Positions 8,444-17,690 of a stretch of 64,000 bases of DNA are shown here, piece after piece. Position numbers and translations under genes: made by a program. Every line of letters begins with the position of its first letter. The stretch's first letter is position 1. The stretch spans positions 310,001 through 374,000 of the forward strand of contig NZ_JACHZX010000001.1 of assembly GCF_014193845.1 (NCBI RefSeq), given 5' to 3'. The notes beneath the pieces were generated by a model, which was not told the DNA's origin, ran no database searches, and was given only the letters and a program-made list of their open reading frames with translations. This DNA is from Sphingomonas sp. BK345. Its GTDB lineage: Bacteria; Pseudomonadota; Alphaproteobacteria; Sphingomonadales; Sphingomonadaceae.

Positions 8444-9631
8444 CTACGCTGCCGTCCGGCGCAGCGCGACCGTACGGCAATGTTCGAGATAGCCGCTCTT
8501 ATGCTGACCGGCGAGCGCCACGACGCTGCGCCACAGCCACGTCGGCGTGCCGTTGGCGCCAGTCGTGTCGGCGAGCAGCCGCTCACCCCACATCGCGCGA
8601 CTGCTCGCGTCCATCTGCCGGCTGTGCGCCACGCCGACGACGCAGGCGAGATAGCGCGCCGCTCGCACCGCCTCCTCGCGGGAGAACTGATCCACCTCGA
8701 TCTTCAGGTCCTGCGGCGCGAGCTCGCGGATGAAGAAGGAGCCGTCGATCATGGTCACCGGCAGCATGCGCGAGCCCAGGAGGGGAGACAAGGCGCAGGC
8801 GGCGCGACGCACGCGTTCGGCCGGATCGGCGGGCATCGCGGCGGCGTGCATGGTCGGCGCGACCGACGTCACCGCTTCCTTGATGTCGACCAAGGCGTAG
8901 CGCGAGCGCCGCCGCGTACGATCGAGCGCGACGAGCACCGCATAGCGCCTCAGCCCCAGCGAACTGCACCCCTTCATCCAATAAGCGGCATCGACGAGCC
9001 GGACGCGGCGTCGGCGATTGCCCGGGTCGAGCGAGAGCACCATGTCGCACACGTCGGGGCGGGAGAAGAGCTCGTCGAGCGCCGCGCGCTCGCGGTCGGT
9101 GAGCGGCCAGAACTTGTCCCCGCGCGGCAGGCGCGGCTCGCCGCCTTCCAGGCGTTCGCGCGCGAGATGCTTCCAGCGCCGCCGCGCGGCGCGTCGCCGC
9201 ACGCTCTTCACCGCATCGGGCTCCACCCCGGCCTGGCCCGCGACCGGATCGACGACCCCGGCGACATAGCCGGCCAGCATCGCGTCGAGGATCTGCATCG
9301 TCGCCAGACCGGGCAGGTCAGAACCGCGCGCGGCGGTGGCGAGCGACAGGCCGAGGCGGATCAGGTCATGCGTCGGATTACCGATGACCGCCTGATCCAG
9401 ATCACGGATATGGACGTCCAATCCCTCACCGCCGTCGGAGACCGCACCGAGGTTGCCGAGATGGCAATCGCCGCAGATCCACACCGGCGGCCCCTCGGGA
9501 AGGCGGATCGGTGCGGCCGCCAGCCACTCGTAGAAGCGCTCGGTGTTGCCGCGGACATAGGCGTGGGCGGATCGGGCCATCTTGGTATCGCGGGCGGCGC
9601 TGAGCACGCCTCGGCGGTGCGACGGGATCAC
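8444..9631 (-). CDS. DUF2252 family protein
   Basis: About 395 residues, all DUF2252. Characteristic stretches are KMARSAHAYVRGN, WICGDCHLGNLGA and HIRDLDQAVIGNPTHDLIRL, resembling the catalytic-loop layout of aminoglycoside-kinase-like folds. The function of the family is not established. The frame stays open upstream to 9904, but that stretch overlaps another gene and reads as filler. A perfect GGAAC-N16-CGTT promoter at 9678-9702 implies a start below about 9670, so GTG 9631 is chosen (TTG 9640 also possible). It is likely a general-stress gene. Confidence 0.85.
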   Translation of the reverse strand: MIPSHRRGVLSAARDTKMARSAHAYVRGNTERFYEWLAAAPIRLPEGPPVWICGDCHLGNLGAVSDGGEGLDVHIRDLDQAVIGNPTHDLIRLGLSLATAARGSDLPGLATMQILDAMLAGYVAGVVDPVAGQAGVEPDAVKSVRRRAARRRWKHLARERLEGGEPRLPRGDKFWPLTDRERAALDELFSRPDVCDMVLSLDPGNRRRRVRLVDAAYWMKGCSSLGLRRYAVLVALDRTRRRSRYALVDIKEAVTSVAPTMHAAAMPADPAERVRRAACALSPLLGSRMLPVTMIDGSFFIRELAPQDLKIEVDQFSREEAVRAARYLACVVGVAHSRQMDASSRAMWGERLLADTTGANGTPTWLWRSVVALAGQHKSGYLEHCRTVALRRTAA

Positions 9632-9677
9632 GCCGCTCAATCGCGGCGCCTGATGTGGGTTATCGTCATCTCCGCCG

Positions 9678-9702
9678 AACGGCGCGTGGCTCGGGTCGTT
9701 CC
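9678..9702 (-). promoter_or_regulatory. EcfG-type general stress promoter
   Basis: Read on the minus strand this is GGAAC, sixteen bases, CGTT, which matches exactly the promoter consensus of the alphaproteobacterial general-stress sigma factor EcfG. It lies 47 bases upstream of the proposed GTG start of the DUF2252 gene and inside the gap after the 51-codon ORF. Confidence 0.7.
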
Positions 9703-9746
9703 AACGCCTTGGCTGGCCGCGACGACGGCAAGCCAGATGAGCTCCC

Positions 9747-9902
9747 TTACTGGCGCATCTCGTCGATGAGCCGCTCCGCCTCGCGCTTGGAACGGAAGAC
9801 GATATCGATCCAGCGTTCCTCGCTGGGCAGATAGAGACCCCATTGCTCCTCGCCGTCCACGGACGGCCGACGCGCGGCGAGATAACGGACATGTTCAGAC
9901 AC
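9747..9902 (-). CDS. Small acidic hypothetical protein, 51 aa
   Basis: A 52-codon frame starting at GTG 9902 immediately after an in-frame TAA and ending TAA at 9747. The product has a protein-like composition, with LAARRPSVDGEEQWGLYLP, ERWIDIVFRSKREAERLIDE and a C-terminal MRQ. No family is recognised. Charged helix-like spacing and normal codon bias support it being real. The ribosome-binding site is weak (GGGGA close to the start). It precedes the DUF2252 gene, which has its own promoter. Confidence 0.55.
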   Translation of the reverse strand: MSEHVRYLAARRPSVDGEEQWGLYLPSEERWIDIVFRSKREAERLIDEMRQ

Positions 9903-10116
9903 ATTCCCCGCTTAGCTCACCACCCCGGCAATGATAGTGGCGCTGCGGTCCCGGACTGGGACAGGCGCCGACACGTCCACCGTTGAGAAGCGGTCGCATG
10001 GTCAGCCGAATAGCCGGGATCGATGAACCAGCGAGCCCGCGCTTTGTTGAGACGGTCGAGGCGGATCAGTGAGTTGGCGGCGGTCGCCGACGTGCATCGC
10101 CGATCGCGGGGGGCAC

Positions 10117-10551
10117 ATGGCCGAACTGACGTTAGATGAGCTGTCACGAAAGATGGCGAAGCTGGATTTCGCCATGCTGGCCACGCGGTCCGCCGCGGGC
10201 GCGCTCACCGCGCGGCCTATGAGCAATAACGGCGACGTGGAGTACCAGGGCGACAGCTACTTCTTCGCCTACGACGACTCGCGAAAGGTCTCCGACATCC
10301 GCGCTCACCCCGCGGTGACGCTGAGCTACACCGGCGCTGCCGGAATGCTCGGCGGCCCGCCGCTGTTCGTCGCCGTTGAGGGACAGGCCACGCTGATCGA
10401 GGACAAGGCGCAGTTTGAGGCGCATTGGACCAAGGACCTCGACCGCTATTTTGCGGAGGGCACCGATACCCCAGGCGTCGTCATGATCGTCGTCCGAGCG
10501 GACCGCATCCGCTACTGGGACGGCGGCGACGAGGGAGAGATCGCCATCTGA
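10117..10551 (+). CDS. Pyridoxamine 5'-phosphate oxidase-fold general stress protein
   Basis: A 144-residue flavin-binding split-barrel protein of the 'general stress protein 26' type. Supporting stretches are MLATRSAAGALTARPM, the first strand plus turn of PNPOx-like domains, and YFFAYDDSRKVSDI. The barrel closes with IRYWDGGD. These proteins bind FMN or FAD, and the enzymatic reaction is not known. ATG 10117 follows a GGGGGG run and removes a 16-residue N-terminal extension with poor codon use. It sits directly upstream of catalase, which fits a stress role. Confidence 0.85.
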   Translation: MAELTLDELSRKMAKLDFAMLATRSAAGALTARPMSNNGDVEYQGDSYFFAYDDSRKVSDIRAHPAVTLSYTGAAGMLGGPPLFVAVEGQATLIEDKAQFEAHWTKDLDRYFAEGTDTPGVVMIVVRADRIRYWDGGDEGEIAI

Positions 10552-10697
10552 ACCACGATGCAGGGGCCGACCACGCGCCGGCCGCCTGGCATCTCGGCGG
10601 GAAGGTGCTTCCGCCCGAGATCGTGTTGATTTAGATTATACATGAACCCGACGTTCGCGTTGATCCGTTCGCTCGCTTGAGTCCCAAGGAGCTAACA

Positions 10698-12785
10698 ATG
10701 GCCGAGACATTCTCACGCAACGCCGGCGCGGGCGGTGAAACGCATCAGGTCGCCGACGATGCGCATCCCGTCCTCACCACCAATCACGGGACGCCGATCG
10801 CCGACAACCAGAACCAGCTGAAGGCCGGCCCGCGCGGACCGGTGCTGCTGGAAGACGAGATCTATCGCGAGAAGATCAATCATTTCGATCACGAGCGCAT
10901 CCCCGAGCGCATCGTCCACGCGCGCGGTTCTGCCGCGCACGGCTATTTCGAGTGCACGAAGAGCCTGGCCGACATCACCGTCGCCGACCTGTTCCAGAAG
11001 GAGGGGCAGCGCACCGAGGTGTTCACGCGCTTCTCCACGGTCGCCGGCGGCGCCGGATCGGTCGATACGCCGCGGGACGTCCGAGGCTTCGCGGTGAAGT
11101 TCTACACGCGCCAGGGCAACTGGGACCTCGTCGGCAACAATATCCCCGTCTTCTTCATCCAGGACGCGATCAAGTTCCCCGACCTGATCCATGCCGCGAA
11201 GATGGAAGCCGATCGCGGCTACCCGCAGGCGGCGACCGCGCATGACACCTTCTGGGACTTCATCAGCCTGATGCCTGAGTCGACCCACATGATCATGTGG
11301 GCGATGTCCGACAGAACGCTGCCGCGTACCTTCGCCAACATGGAGGGGTTCGGCGTTCACACCTTCCGCTTCATCAACAAGGAAGGGAAAAGCACCTTCG
11401 TCAAGTTCCACTGGAAGCCCAAGGCGGGCCTCGCCTCGACCATCTGGGACGAGACGGTGAAGATCGCCGGCGCCGATCCCGACTTCCAGCGCCGCAACCT
11501 CTTCGAGAGCATCGATCGCGGCGACTTTCCGACCTGGGAGCTGGGCGTACAGCTGTTCGACGAGGAGTTCGCCAACAGCCAGCCGTACGACGTGCTCGAC
11601 GCGACCAAGATCATCCCGGAAGAGGTCCTGCCCGTCACGATCGTCGGCAGGATGGTACTCGACCGCTATCCGGACAATTTCTTTGCAGAGACCGAGCAGG
11701 CCGCGTTCGTCCCGAGCCATGTCGTTCCCGGCATCGGCTTTTCCAACGATCCGCTGCTGCAGGGAAGGCTCTTCAGCTACACCGACACGCAGCTGTCGCG
11801 TCTCGGTTCGGTCAACTTCCACCAGCTGCCGATCAACGCTGCCAAGGGCCGCGCGGCCGCGGCGGGCTGCCCTTTCATGAACCAGCAGCGCGATGGCCAC
11901 ATGCAGATGGCGGTGCCGAAAGGCCGCGCCAACTACGAGCCCAACAGCCTCGCCCGCGCGGGAGAGGAAGCCGGCGCGCGCGAGGATCCGACCGGCGGGT
12001 ACATCACCTTCCCGTCGCAGGAAGAAGGCCCGAAGCTGCGCGTCCGCCCGGAGAGCTTCGCCGACCATTACAGCCAGGCGCGCTTGTTCTTCCGCTCGAT
12101 GGATCCGGCCGAGCAGGCGCATATCGCCTCGGCACTGGTGTTCGAGCTGAGCAAGGTCAGCCTCGAGCATATCCGCGTGGCGGTGATGGCCAATCTCCGC
12201 AATGTCGACGAGAGTCTGGCCAGCCGCGTCGCCGACGGTCTCGCGATGGACCTGCCGCCGGCGTCGAAGACGGCCGCGCCGGTGCTCGACATGGATCCTT
12301 CACCGGCGCTTCGCATCATCCGCGGCCCACTCGAGAAGCACACGCTGGAGGGTCGCACCGTCGGCATCCTGATCGCCGACGGCACGGACGCGGGCGAGCT
12401 CGACGCGGTGAAGACTGCGGTGAAGCAAGCCGGCGGCACGCCCATGACGATCGCGCCCAAGGTCGGCAAGGTGCCGCTCGCCGACGGCTCCGCCATCACC
12501 GCGGACGCGCAACTGTTCGGCCAGCCCTCCGTGACGGTGGACGCGTGCGCGGTGATCCTGGCGGAGGCTGCCTGCACCAAGCTGCTCAAGGAAGGCGCGG
12601 CGGTACAATGGGTGATGGACGCGTTCGGTCACCTGAAAGCGATCGGCTACAACGCCGCCGCCAAGCCGCTGCTCGACAAGGCAGGTGTCGAGCCTGACGA
12701 CGGTGTCACCGACCTGGCCGGCTTCGTCGAGGCGGCGAAGAAGCGCTACTGGGATCGGGAGCCCAGCGTTCGCACGCTGGCGTGA
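10698..12785 (+). CDS. katE: Large-subunit catalase (HPII/KatE type)
   Basis: A 695-residue haem catalase that decomposes hydrogen peroxide in the cytoplasm. The catalytic His is in [11 protein letters not shown] (H74). [20 protein letters not shown] and the proximal haem tyrosine motif RLFSYTDTQ are present. After about residue 550 a DJ-1/PfpI-like domain begins ([17 protein letters not shown]), which marks the large HPII class rather than small catalases. ATG 10698 is preferred to an upstream TTG because AAGGA lies seven bases before it. A strong hairpin follows the stop. Confidence 0.95.
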   Translation: MAETFSRNAGAGGETHQVADDAHPVLTTNHGTPIADNQNQLKAGPRGPVLLEDEIYREKINHFDHERIPERIVHARGSAAHGYFECTKSLADITVADLFQKEGQRTEVFTRFSTVAGGAGSVDTPRDVRGFAVKFYTRQGNWDLVGNNIPVFFIQDAIKFPDLIHAAKMEADRGYPQAATAHDTFWDFISLMPESTHMIMWAMSDRTLPRTFANMEGFGVHTFRFINKEGKSTFVKFHWKPKAGLASTIWDETVKIAGADPDFQRRNLFESIDRGDFPTWELGVQLFDEEFANSQPYDVLDATKIIPEEVLPVTIVGRMVLDRYPDNFFAETEQAAFVPSHVVPGIGFSNDPLLQGRLFSYTDTQLSRLGSVNFHQLPINAAKGRAAAAGCPFMNQQRDGHMQMAVPKGRANYEPNSLARAGEEAGAREDPTGGYITFPSQEEGPKLRVRPESFADHYSQARLFFRSMDPAEQAHIASALVFELSKVSLEHIRVAVMANLRNVDESLASRVADGLAMDLPPASKTAAPVLDMDPSPALRIIRGPLEKHTLEGRTVGILIADGTDAGELDAVKTAVKQAGGTPMTIAPKVGKVPLADGSAITADAQLFGQPSVTVDACAVILAEAACTKLLKEGAAVQWVMDAFGHLKAIGYNAAAKPLLDKAGVEPDDGVTDLAGFVEAAKKRYWDREPSVRTLA

Positions 12786-12792
12786 CTGACGA

Positions 12793-12825
12793 CGCGGCTG
12801 GTCCTGTCCCGTGGGACCAGCCGCG
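12793..12825 (+). terminator. Hairpin after catalase
   Basis: A perfect 12-base inverted repeat (12793-12804 with 12814-12825) encloses a nine-base loop, beginning seven bases after the catalase stop. There is no T-run, so it may act as a Rho-assisted terminator or 3' stabiliser. Confidence 0.6.
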
Positions 12826-12926
12826 GCGCCGCACCGGGCGGGCGCCCGTGTCGCCTCCTCATCTCGGCGCTACGCCTGGCCGTCGGGTCCCGGAGACGCG
12901 ATAGCGGACCATGCGAGCGCCGGCCC

Positions 12927-13163
12927 TCATGCGTGAAGTTGCAGCAGGGCCGGCGTCATCGACTCGTTGGTCATGGCGAACACCTCCGCACCGCCTTCGC
13001 TTGACAAGGTCAGTACCTGATCGGTTGCCTGATCCGTGAACAGACCGATGCGGCTGGCCGCAAGGATCACGGCGAGACGTGCGCCGTCATCACTCGCCCG
13101 CGCGAACCGGACCCAGGCCATGACGCGATCGTTGACCCTGTGCTCCAGTCTGTAACTCGGCAT
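12927..13163 (-). CDS. Hypothetical protein, 78 aa
   Basis: A small soluble protein with no recognised family. It starts MPSYRLEHRVNDRVMAWV and continues with alternating hydrophobic and charged segments suggesting a small beta-sheet/helix fold. There is no signal peptide. A strong ribosome-binding site (GGGGGA, about six bases before the ATG) supports the start. A CTTAC-N6-CTTAC repeat lies about 190 bases upstream at 13351, so this gene could be under control of the nearby response regulator. The function is unknown. Confidence 0.6.
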   Translation of the reverse strand: MPSYRLEHRVNDRVMAWVRFARASDDGARLAVILAASRIGLFTDQATDQVLTLSSEGGAEVFAMTNESMTPALLQLHA

Positions 13164-13350
13164 CGATCATTCCCCCGATTGCGCCGTCCTTCTTCCGGCG
13201 CGCATCCCGCTTCACCGCTCCCCGGTGGCCCGCGAGACAGTAGCGATCCGTTCCCCGCGGTGGCTCACTCCCGCTACTGGATCGAACCGTCGGCGAGCGA
13301 CCAGGCTGGCGCGACAGGGCGCTTGCCGCGATGCGGTCTACGAAGACCAG

Positions 13351-13366
13351 CTTACCTGAACCTTAC
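13351..13366 (+). promoter_or_regulatory. CTTAC-N6-CTTAC direct repeat (site 1)
   Basis: Two CTTAC copies with an 11-base period, in the gap between the histidine kinase 3' end and the 78-aa gene. The layout resembles operators of PmrA/QseB-type response regulators. Two more copies occur at 15520 and 21415. Confidence 0.5.
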
Positions 13367-13435
13367 GCGGCGACGTCCGTCGGCTCGATGTGCAGCGGGC
13401 GGCGCCCTCGTTCTGCCTCACCCGTCCCGCTGCTT

Positions 13436-14824
13436 CTATCGAATGTCCCTCGGCGGGACGAAGCGACCCGGCCCCTCTTCGGTCATGCGGGGCATCGCGA
13501 AGCGGAAGCGCGTGCGCCCGGGGCGGGACACCAGCTCGACGTGGCCGCAATGGATACTCGCGACCCGCGCCACGATGGCGAGGCCGAGGCCGGCGCCACC
13601 ACCCGCCCCGCGCTCGCGCCGCCAGAAGCGCTGGAAGACGGCATCCTGCTGATGAGACGCGATCCCGGGTCCGTCATCGGTGACGCTGACGTCACCCGCC
13701 GAGGTCACCTCAACCGTGACGCTCGTGCCCGACGGCGTGTGCTGAACCGCATTCTCCACGAGCGCACCCAGCGCGCGCGCGAGGAAGCCGGCATGCCCGG
13801 CGACCATGACGGGAGCTGCCGGCCGGTCGAGCGCGATCGCGTGACCGCGCCGGTACGCCAGCGGCGCGATCGCCGCGACCGTCTGCTCGGCCAGGGCGGC
13901 GAGGTCGACCGGTGCGTGTGGCACCAGGGCGAGCGAGTCGAGCTCCGCGATCTCCAAGAGCTGCGCGACGATCTGTCCCAGAGCGTCGAGGTCGCGCTTG
14001 AGCGCGGCGCCGAGCGCGGGATCGCTCACCTGCTCGGCGCGGATCCGCGCGAGCGTGATCGGCGTGCGCAGCTCGTGCGCGGCGTCCGCGGTGAACGCGC
14101 GCTGCGTGTCCAGGCTCTCCGTCAGGCGATCGAGCGCGTCATTGATCGCTTCGGCGAGCGGACGCACCTCGGCGGGCAGATCGGCCGCGGCGAGCCGCAC
14201 GTCGGGGCGAGACGGGCCGACCGTGCGCACCAGTGCCGAGGCGCGACGGACCGGGCGCAGCGCGCTTCGGACGATCAGTGCGTCCACGCCGAGCAGCAGC
14301 ACCAGCAGCGGCAGCACCACCAGCGCGGCATGGGCGAGGAACTGCTGGATCACGTCGTCGACGACGTTGGCGGGATGGTCAAGGTTCTGCACCGCGACGA
14401 TCCAGTGCCGCTCTCCGCCGAGCGTCACGGGCACGCTCAGCGCGGCGTAGAAGGCGCGCCGCGAGCGCCGCGTCAGATAGCGTTCGCCGTCCCCGCGCGC
14501 GATCCGGAGCGCGGGGCGCAGCGCCGCGGGCAGCCGGTCCAACACCACCGTGCCGCGTGCGTCGAGCACCGCATAGCCCAGACCCGCCGCTTCCAGTCGC
14601 GCACGGTCGCCCGGGCTCGCCGGCGCCGGCGCGCCTCCCGCGCGTGCCGCGAGCTGGTCGCGCACCGCCAGCGCCTCCGACCGCAACGTCTGCCGCTCGA
14701 AGCGGTCGGCGGTGGCGTTGAGGAACAGGTACACGCTCGCCGATGCCGCCAGTGCGGTGAGCAGCACCGCCGCGGCGTGCCACCACAGGATGCGCGCTAA
14801 CAGCGAGGGCCGTGGACGTCTCAC
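13436..14824 (-). CDS. Sensor histidine kinase (QseC/PmrB-like)
   Basis: A 462-residue membrane kinase. It has a first transmembrane helix (about residues 13-36), a periplasmic sensor of about 125 residues, and a second helix (about 165-188). Then come a HAMP-like segment, the H box AAHELRTPI (H250), the N box LVENAVQHTPSG, and the G boxes VTDDGPGI and GGGAGLGLAI. The start is GTG 14824, overlapping the response regulator stop (GTGA). Autophosphorylated His250 would pass phosphate to the regulator. The periplasmic signal is not deducible. Confidence 0.9.
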   Translation of the reverse strand: MRRPRPSLLARILWWHAAAVLLTALAASASVYLFLNATADRFERQTLRSEALAVRDQLAARAGGAPAPASPGDRARLEAAGLGYAVLDARGTVVLDRLPAALRPALRIARGDGERYLTRRSRRAFYAALSVPVTLGGERHWIVAVQNLDHPANVVDDVIQQFLAHAALVVLPLLVLLLGVDALIVRSALRPVRRASALVRTVGPSRPDVRLAAADLPAEVRPLAEAINDALDRLTESLDTQRAFTADAAHELRTPITLARIRAEQVSDPALGAALKRDLDALGQIVAQLLEIAELDSLALVPHAPVDLAALAEQTVAAIAPLAYRRGHAIALDRPAAPVMVAGHAGFLARALGALVENAVQHTPSGTSVTVEVTSAGDVSVTDDGPGIASHQQDAVFQRFWRRERGAGGGAGLGLAIVARVASIHCGHVELVSRPGRTRFRFAMPRMTEEGPGRFVPPRDIR

Positions 14825-15498
14825 CCCCCCGTCTCGGCCAGCATGTAGCCGACGCCGCGCACGGTCACGATCTGCGCGCTGGCGCCCGCCTCGGCGAGGC
14901 GGCGGCGCAGCCGATGGACGCACACCTCCAGCGCGTTGGAGCCGAGCGTCTCCTCCATGCCGAACAGCTGCGCCTCGATCTGCGCCTTGGCGACGACGCG
15001 CTCACGCCGCTGGATCAGCAGCTCGAACAGGGCGAGCTCGCGCGCGAACAGGACCGCCGGCCGACCGGCGACGCGCACCTCCCGGGTGGCGGGATCGAAG
15101 CGCAGATTGCCGCACGCGATCGGACGATCGGCCACCAGCCCACTGCGCCGCAGCAGCGCCTGGACGCGCGCGACCAGCTCCTCGGGCGCGAACGGCTTGA
15201 CCAGGTAGTCGTCGCCCCCCGCCGCCAGCCCGGCGACGCGATCCTCGACGCTGCCGCGCGCGGTGAGCAGGATCACGGGTGTCGTGTCGCCGCGCGCGCG
15301 CAGCTGCCGCGCCACCTCGCGGCCGTCACCGTCGGGCAGGCCGACGTCGAGCACCACCGCGGCATAGCTGCCGAGTTCCAGCATCAGCAGCGCGTCCTCG
15401 GCGCTGCCGGCATGGTCGCTCGCGAACCCCGCCTCCGCCAGCAGCCGGCGCAGCAGCGCGACCAGCTCGTCATGATCCTCGACGATCAGCAGCCGCAT
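14821..15498 (-). CDS. OmpR-family response regulator (QseB/PmrA/TctD-like)
   Basis: A 225-residue DNA-binding regulator. The receiver domain begins MRLLIVEDHDE, its phospho-acceptor is D51 in VVLDVGLPDGDG, and the switch lysine is in DDYLVKPF. A winged helix follows from about residue 125, with NALEVCVHRLRRRL as recognition helix and TVRGVGYML as the wing. ATG 15498 is chosen because it aligns with other receivers; a longer in-frame extension overlaps the promoter. A CTTAC direct repeat lies 22 bases upstream, consistent with autoregulation. Confidence 0.92.
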   Translation of the reverse strand: MRLLIVEDHDELVALLRRLLAEAGFASDHAGSAEDALLMLELGSYAAVVLDVGLPDGDGREVARQLRARGDTTPVILLTARGSVEDRVAGLAAGGDDYLVKPFAPEELVARVQALLRRSGLVADRPIACGNLRFDPATREVRVAGRPAVLFARELALFELLIQRRERVVAKAQIEAQLFGMEETLGSNALEVCVHRLRRRLAEAGASAQIVTVRGVGYMLAETGG

Positions 15499-15519
15499 GC
15501 ACGGCCCCGGCGACCCGCC

Positions 15520-15535
15520 GTAAGGCTGGCGTAAG
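15520..15535 (-). promoter_or_regulatory. CTTAC-N6-CTTAC direct repeat (site 2)
   Basis: On the plus strand GTAAG, six bases, GTAAG (period 11). It lies in the divergent gap, 22 bases before the response-regulator start and 63 bases before the glycosyltransferase start, so it could serve both. Confidence 0.6.
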
Positions 15536-15597
15536 CCGTCCGGCCTAGCCCGCGCCGGAGCGACGCAGCATCCGCGCCGCAACCGAAGAGATCAATC

Positions 15598-16803
15598 ATG
15601 GCCACCATCGTCACCCGGGTGCGCGACCGCGCCCCCGCTCCTGTCCCCGCGCCTGCTCCGACGCGTCCGCCACGGATCGCGCTGTTCTCGGGCAATTACA
15701 ATTATGTTCGCGACGGTGCCAACCGCGCGCTCAACCGCCTGGTCGGTGACCTGGAGCACCGCGGCGCGCGCGTGCGGGTCTATTCCCCGACCGCGCGCGA
15801 ACCCGCCTTTGCGCCCGCCGGGACGCTCGTCTCGGTGCCTTCTGTGAGCCTGCCGGGACGCGGCGAGTATCGGCTCGGGCTCGGCCTGCCGCGCGGCGTC
15901 CGCGCCGACCTGCGCCGCTTCGCGCCCGACCTGATCCACGTCTCCGCCCCCGACTGGACCGGCGCCGCCGCGCAGCGCTTCGCGCGGGCCGAGCGCCTGC
16001 CGCTAGTTGCCAGCCTGCACACGCGCTTCGAGAGCTATGCCGCTTTCTACGGCGCCGGTCTGATCCGGCCGCTGCTGGAGCGTCATCTTGAGCGCTTCTA
16101 CGCGCGCTGCGACCGGGTGCTGGTGCCCACGCTGCCGATCCTGGCGGAGTTCGTCGCCGCGGGCGCGGGCGAGCGCGCGCGGTTGTGGAGCCGCGGCGTC
16201 GATCGCGCGCAGTTCGATCCGGCGCGGCGCGATCTCGGCTGGCGCCGCGCGCGCGGCATCGCCGACGATGCCTGCGCGATCCTCTTCTTCGGGCGGCTGG
16301 TGCGCGAGAAGGGCGTGGCCGATTACGCCGACGTGATCGAGGCGCTGGCGACTGCCGGAGTCGCGGTGCAGCCGCTCGTGGTCGGCGACGGACCCGAGCT
16401 GGCTGCCCTGCGCCGCCGGCTGCCGCAGGCGGTGATGACCGGTCACCTCGCGGGCGCCGAACTCGGCCGCGCGGTGGCGAGCGCCGACATCTTCTTCAAC
16501 CCCAGCGTCACCGAGGCGTTCGGCAACGTCACGCTGGAGGCGATGGCGGCGGGGCTGCCGACCGTCAGCGTTGACGTGGCGAGCGCGCGCGCGCTGCTCG
16601 GCGACGACGGTCTCTACTATCGCCGCGGCGATCTCGCCGGCGCGACCGAGGCGCTGGCGCGGCTGACGATGTTTCCCGATCGCCGGCGCCTGCTCGGCCG
16701 CCGCGCCCGCGCCGCGAGCGCCGGCTGGAGTTGGGAGCGCGCCAGCGCGATGGTCTGGGACGCGTATCGCGAGCTGCTCGCCGGCGACGGGTCTGGCCGA
16801 TGA
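15598..16803 (+). CDS. GT4-type glycosyltransferase
   Basis: A 401-residue retaining glycosyltransferase of the GT-B fold. A proline/alanine-rich leader of about 25 residues precedes RIALFSGNYNYVRDGANRAL, the first Rossmann strand. The second half has ILFFGRLVREKG and the EX7E donor-site motif EAFGNVTLE. The overall layout resembles the MgtA/PimB group of alpha-mannosyltransferases, so a membrane glycolipid or envelope sugar acceptor is plausible but inferred. It is divergent from the two-component genes and shares their promoter gap. Its stop overlaps the next start. Confidence 0.88.
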   Translation: MATIVTRVRDRAPAPVPAPAPTRPPRIALFSGNYNYVRDGANRALNRLVGDLEHRGARVRVYSPTAREPAFAPAGTLVSVPSVSLPGRGEYRLGLGLPRGVRADLRRFAPDLIHVSAPDWTGAAAQRFARAERLPLVASLHTRFESYAAFYGAGLIRPLLERHLERFYARCDRVLVPTLPILAEFVAAGAGERARLWSRGVDRAQFDPARRDLGWRRARGIADDACAILFFGRLVREKGVADYADVIEALATAGVAVQPLVVGDGPELAALRRRLPQAVMTGHLAGAELGRAVASADIFFNPSVTEAFGNVTLEAMAAGLPTVSVDVASARALLGDDGLYYRRGDLAGATEALARLTMFPDRRRLLGRRARAASAGWSWERASAMVWDAYRELLAGDGSGR

Positions 16804-17501
16804 GGCGCGCCGTCGCGCTCACCGCGCCCCTGCTCGCCTGCGCTCCGGCGGCGGCGCAGGAGGCACCCGATATCGCCGAGCCGATGGTGTTCGATCTCGT
16901 CCGTCCGCTCGGCGCCAAACGCGGCGAGCTCGAGGTCAACACGCTGGCGCAGCGCGACCTGTCCGGTCTGTCGCCGGTCGTGGAGTGGGCGCCGGAGGTG
17001 GAGCTAGCGGTCGCCGACGGGTTCGCGGTGGAACTGGAGCTGCCGTTCGAGAACCGCCGCCTCACCGACCTGAAGCTGGGCCTGCAGGGCACCTTCGGCC
17101 CGCTCGACGGCGGCCGCGGCATCCACGGCGTCCAGTATCTCGGCCTGTGGAACCGCGCGCACCGCCGCTGGGAGAGCTCGCTGCTCTACGTCATCGGCTA
17201 TCGCTTCGGCGCGCGCGTGAGCACGCTCAGCATGGTCGGCATCGGCGACGTCAGCGCCGCGGGCGCGGCCGAGCGGGCATTGCTGGTCAACCACACCAGC
17301 TTCTATGCCGCGGGGGACGACACCACGATCGGGGTCGAGGTCAACGTGCGCGCGGGTCGCGAGAGGTCGACGCTGGTGATGCCGCAGCTGCACCAGGCGC
17401 TATCGCCGCGGCTCGAGGTGCAGGCCGGGCTGGGGGCGCGGCACGAGACGGGCGATACCTGGCGCCCGCGCGCGGGCATCCGCCTCGTCCGCTCGCTGTG
17501 A
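16800..17501 (+). CDS. Probable exported envelope protein, 233 aa
   Basis: A signal peptide (MRRAVALTAPLLACAPAAAQ) precedes a 210-residue body of alternating short beta-strand-like segments such as GLQGTFGPLDGG and SLLYVIGYRFGARV, consistent with a small outer-membrane barrel or periplasmic beta protein. No named family is recognised. It overlaps the glycosyltransferase stop (ATGA), so the two are translated together, and it may assist export or modification of the same glycan or lipid. Confidence 0.7.
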   Translation: MRRAVALTAPLLACAPAAAQEAPDIAEPMVFDLVRPLGAKRGELEVNTLAQRDLSGLSPVVEWAPEVELAVADGFAVELELPFENRRLTDLKLGLQGTFGPLDGGRGIHGVQYLGLWNRAHRRWESSLLYVIGYRFGARVSTLSMVGIGDVSAAGAAERALLVNHTSFYAAGDDTTIGVEVNVRAGRERSTLVMPQLHQALSPRLEVQAGLGARHETGDTWRPRAGIRLVRSL

Positions 17502-17534
17502 CGTGCGGGATCCGCGCACGCGCCGACGAGCCGG

Positions 17535-17690
17535 CTAGCCGAGCCGCCATCGCTCGAGCTGAGCGACCACGTCCGCCTTGACCTGCTCGACGGTGAGGTC
17601 GGTGAGGTCGCGCGCACGCGTGCCCACGCTGCTCTGCGCGGCGAGGAACCACGCCACGCTGCGGCGCGCCTCCGACGCCTCCAGCGCGGT
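17535..17690 (-). pseudogene. Separated C-terminal tail of the BCCT transporter
   Basis: Fifty-one sense codons followed by TAG, in the same frame as the upstream transporter and interrupted only by its TAA. The encoded stretch (RRSVAWFLAAQSSVG, then LTDLTVEQVKADVVAQLERW) matches the remembered pattern of BetT C-terminal domains, which end in a QV-x-DVLDQYERH-like helix. There is no credible independent start. Confidence 0.6.

Noticed and set aside
8480..9769. 429-codon plus-strand frame opposite DUF2252
   Set aside because: No family match and biased composition; DUF2252 motifs and the EcfG promoter are on the other strand.
9917..10147. 76-codon minus-strand frame in the gap before the PNPOx gene
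   Set aside because: No ribosome-binding site, overlaps the start of the PNPOx gene and has no recognisable motifs.
10621..10690. AT-rich stretch before catalase considered as an EcfG or OxyR site
   Set aside because: A GAAC...CGTT pairing exists only with the wrong spacing and a mismatch; no clear OxyR pattern could be read by eye.
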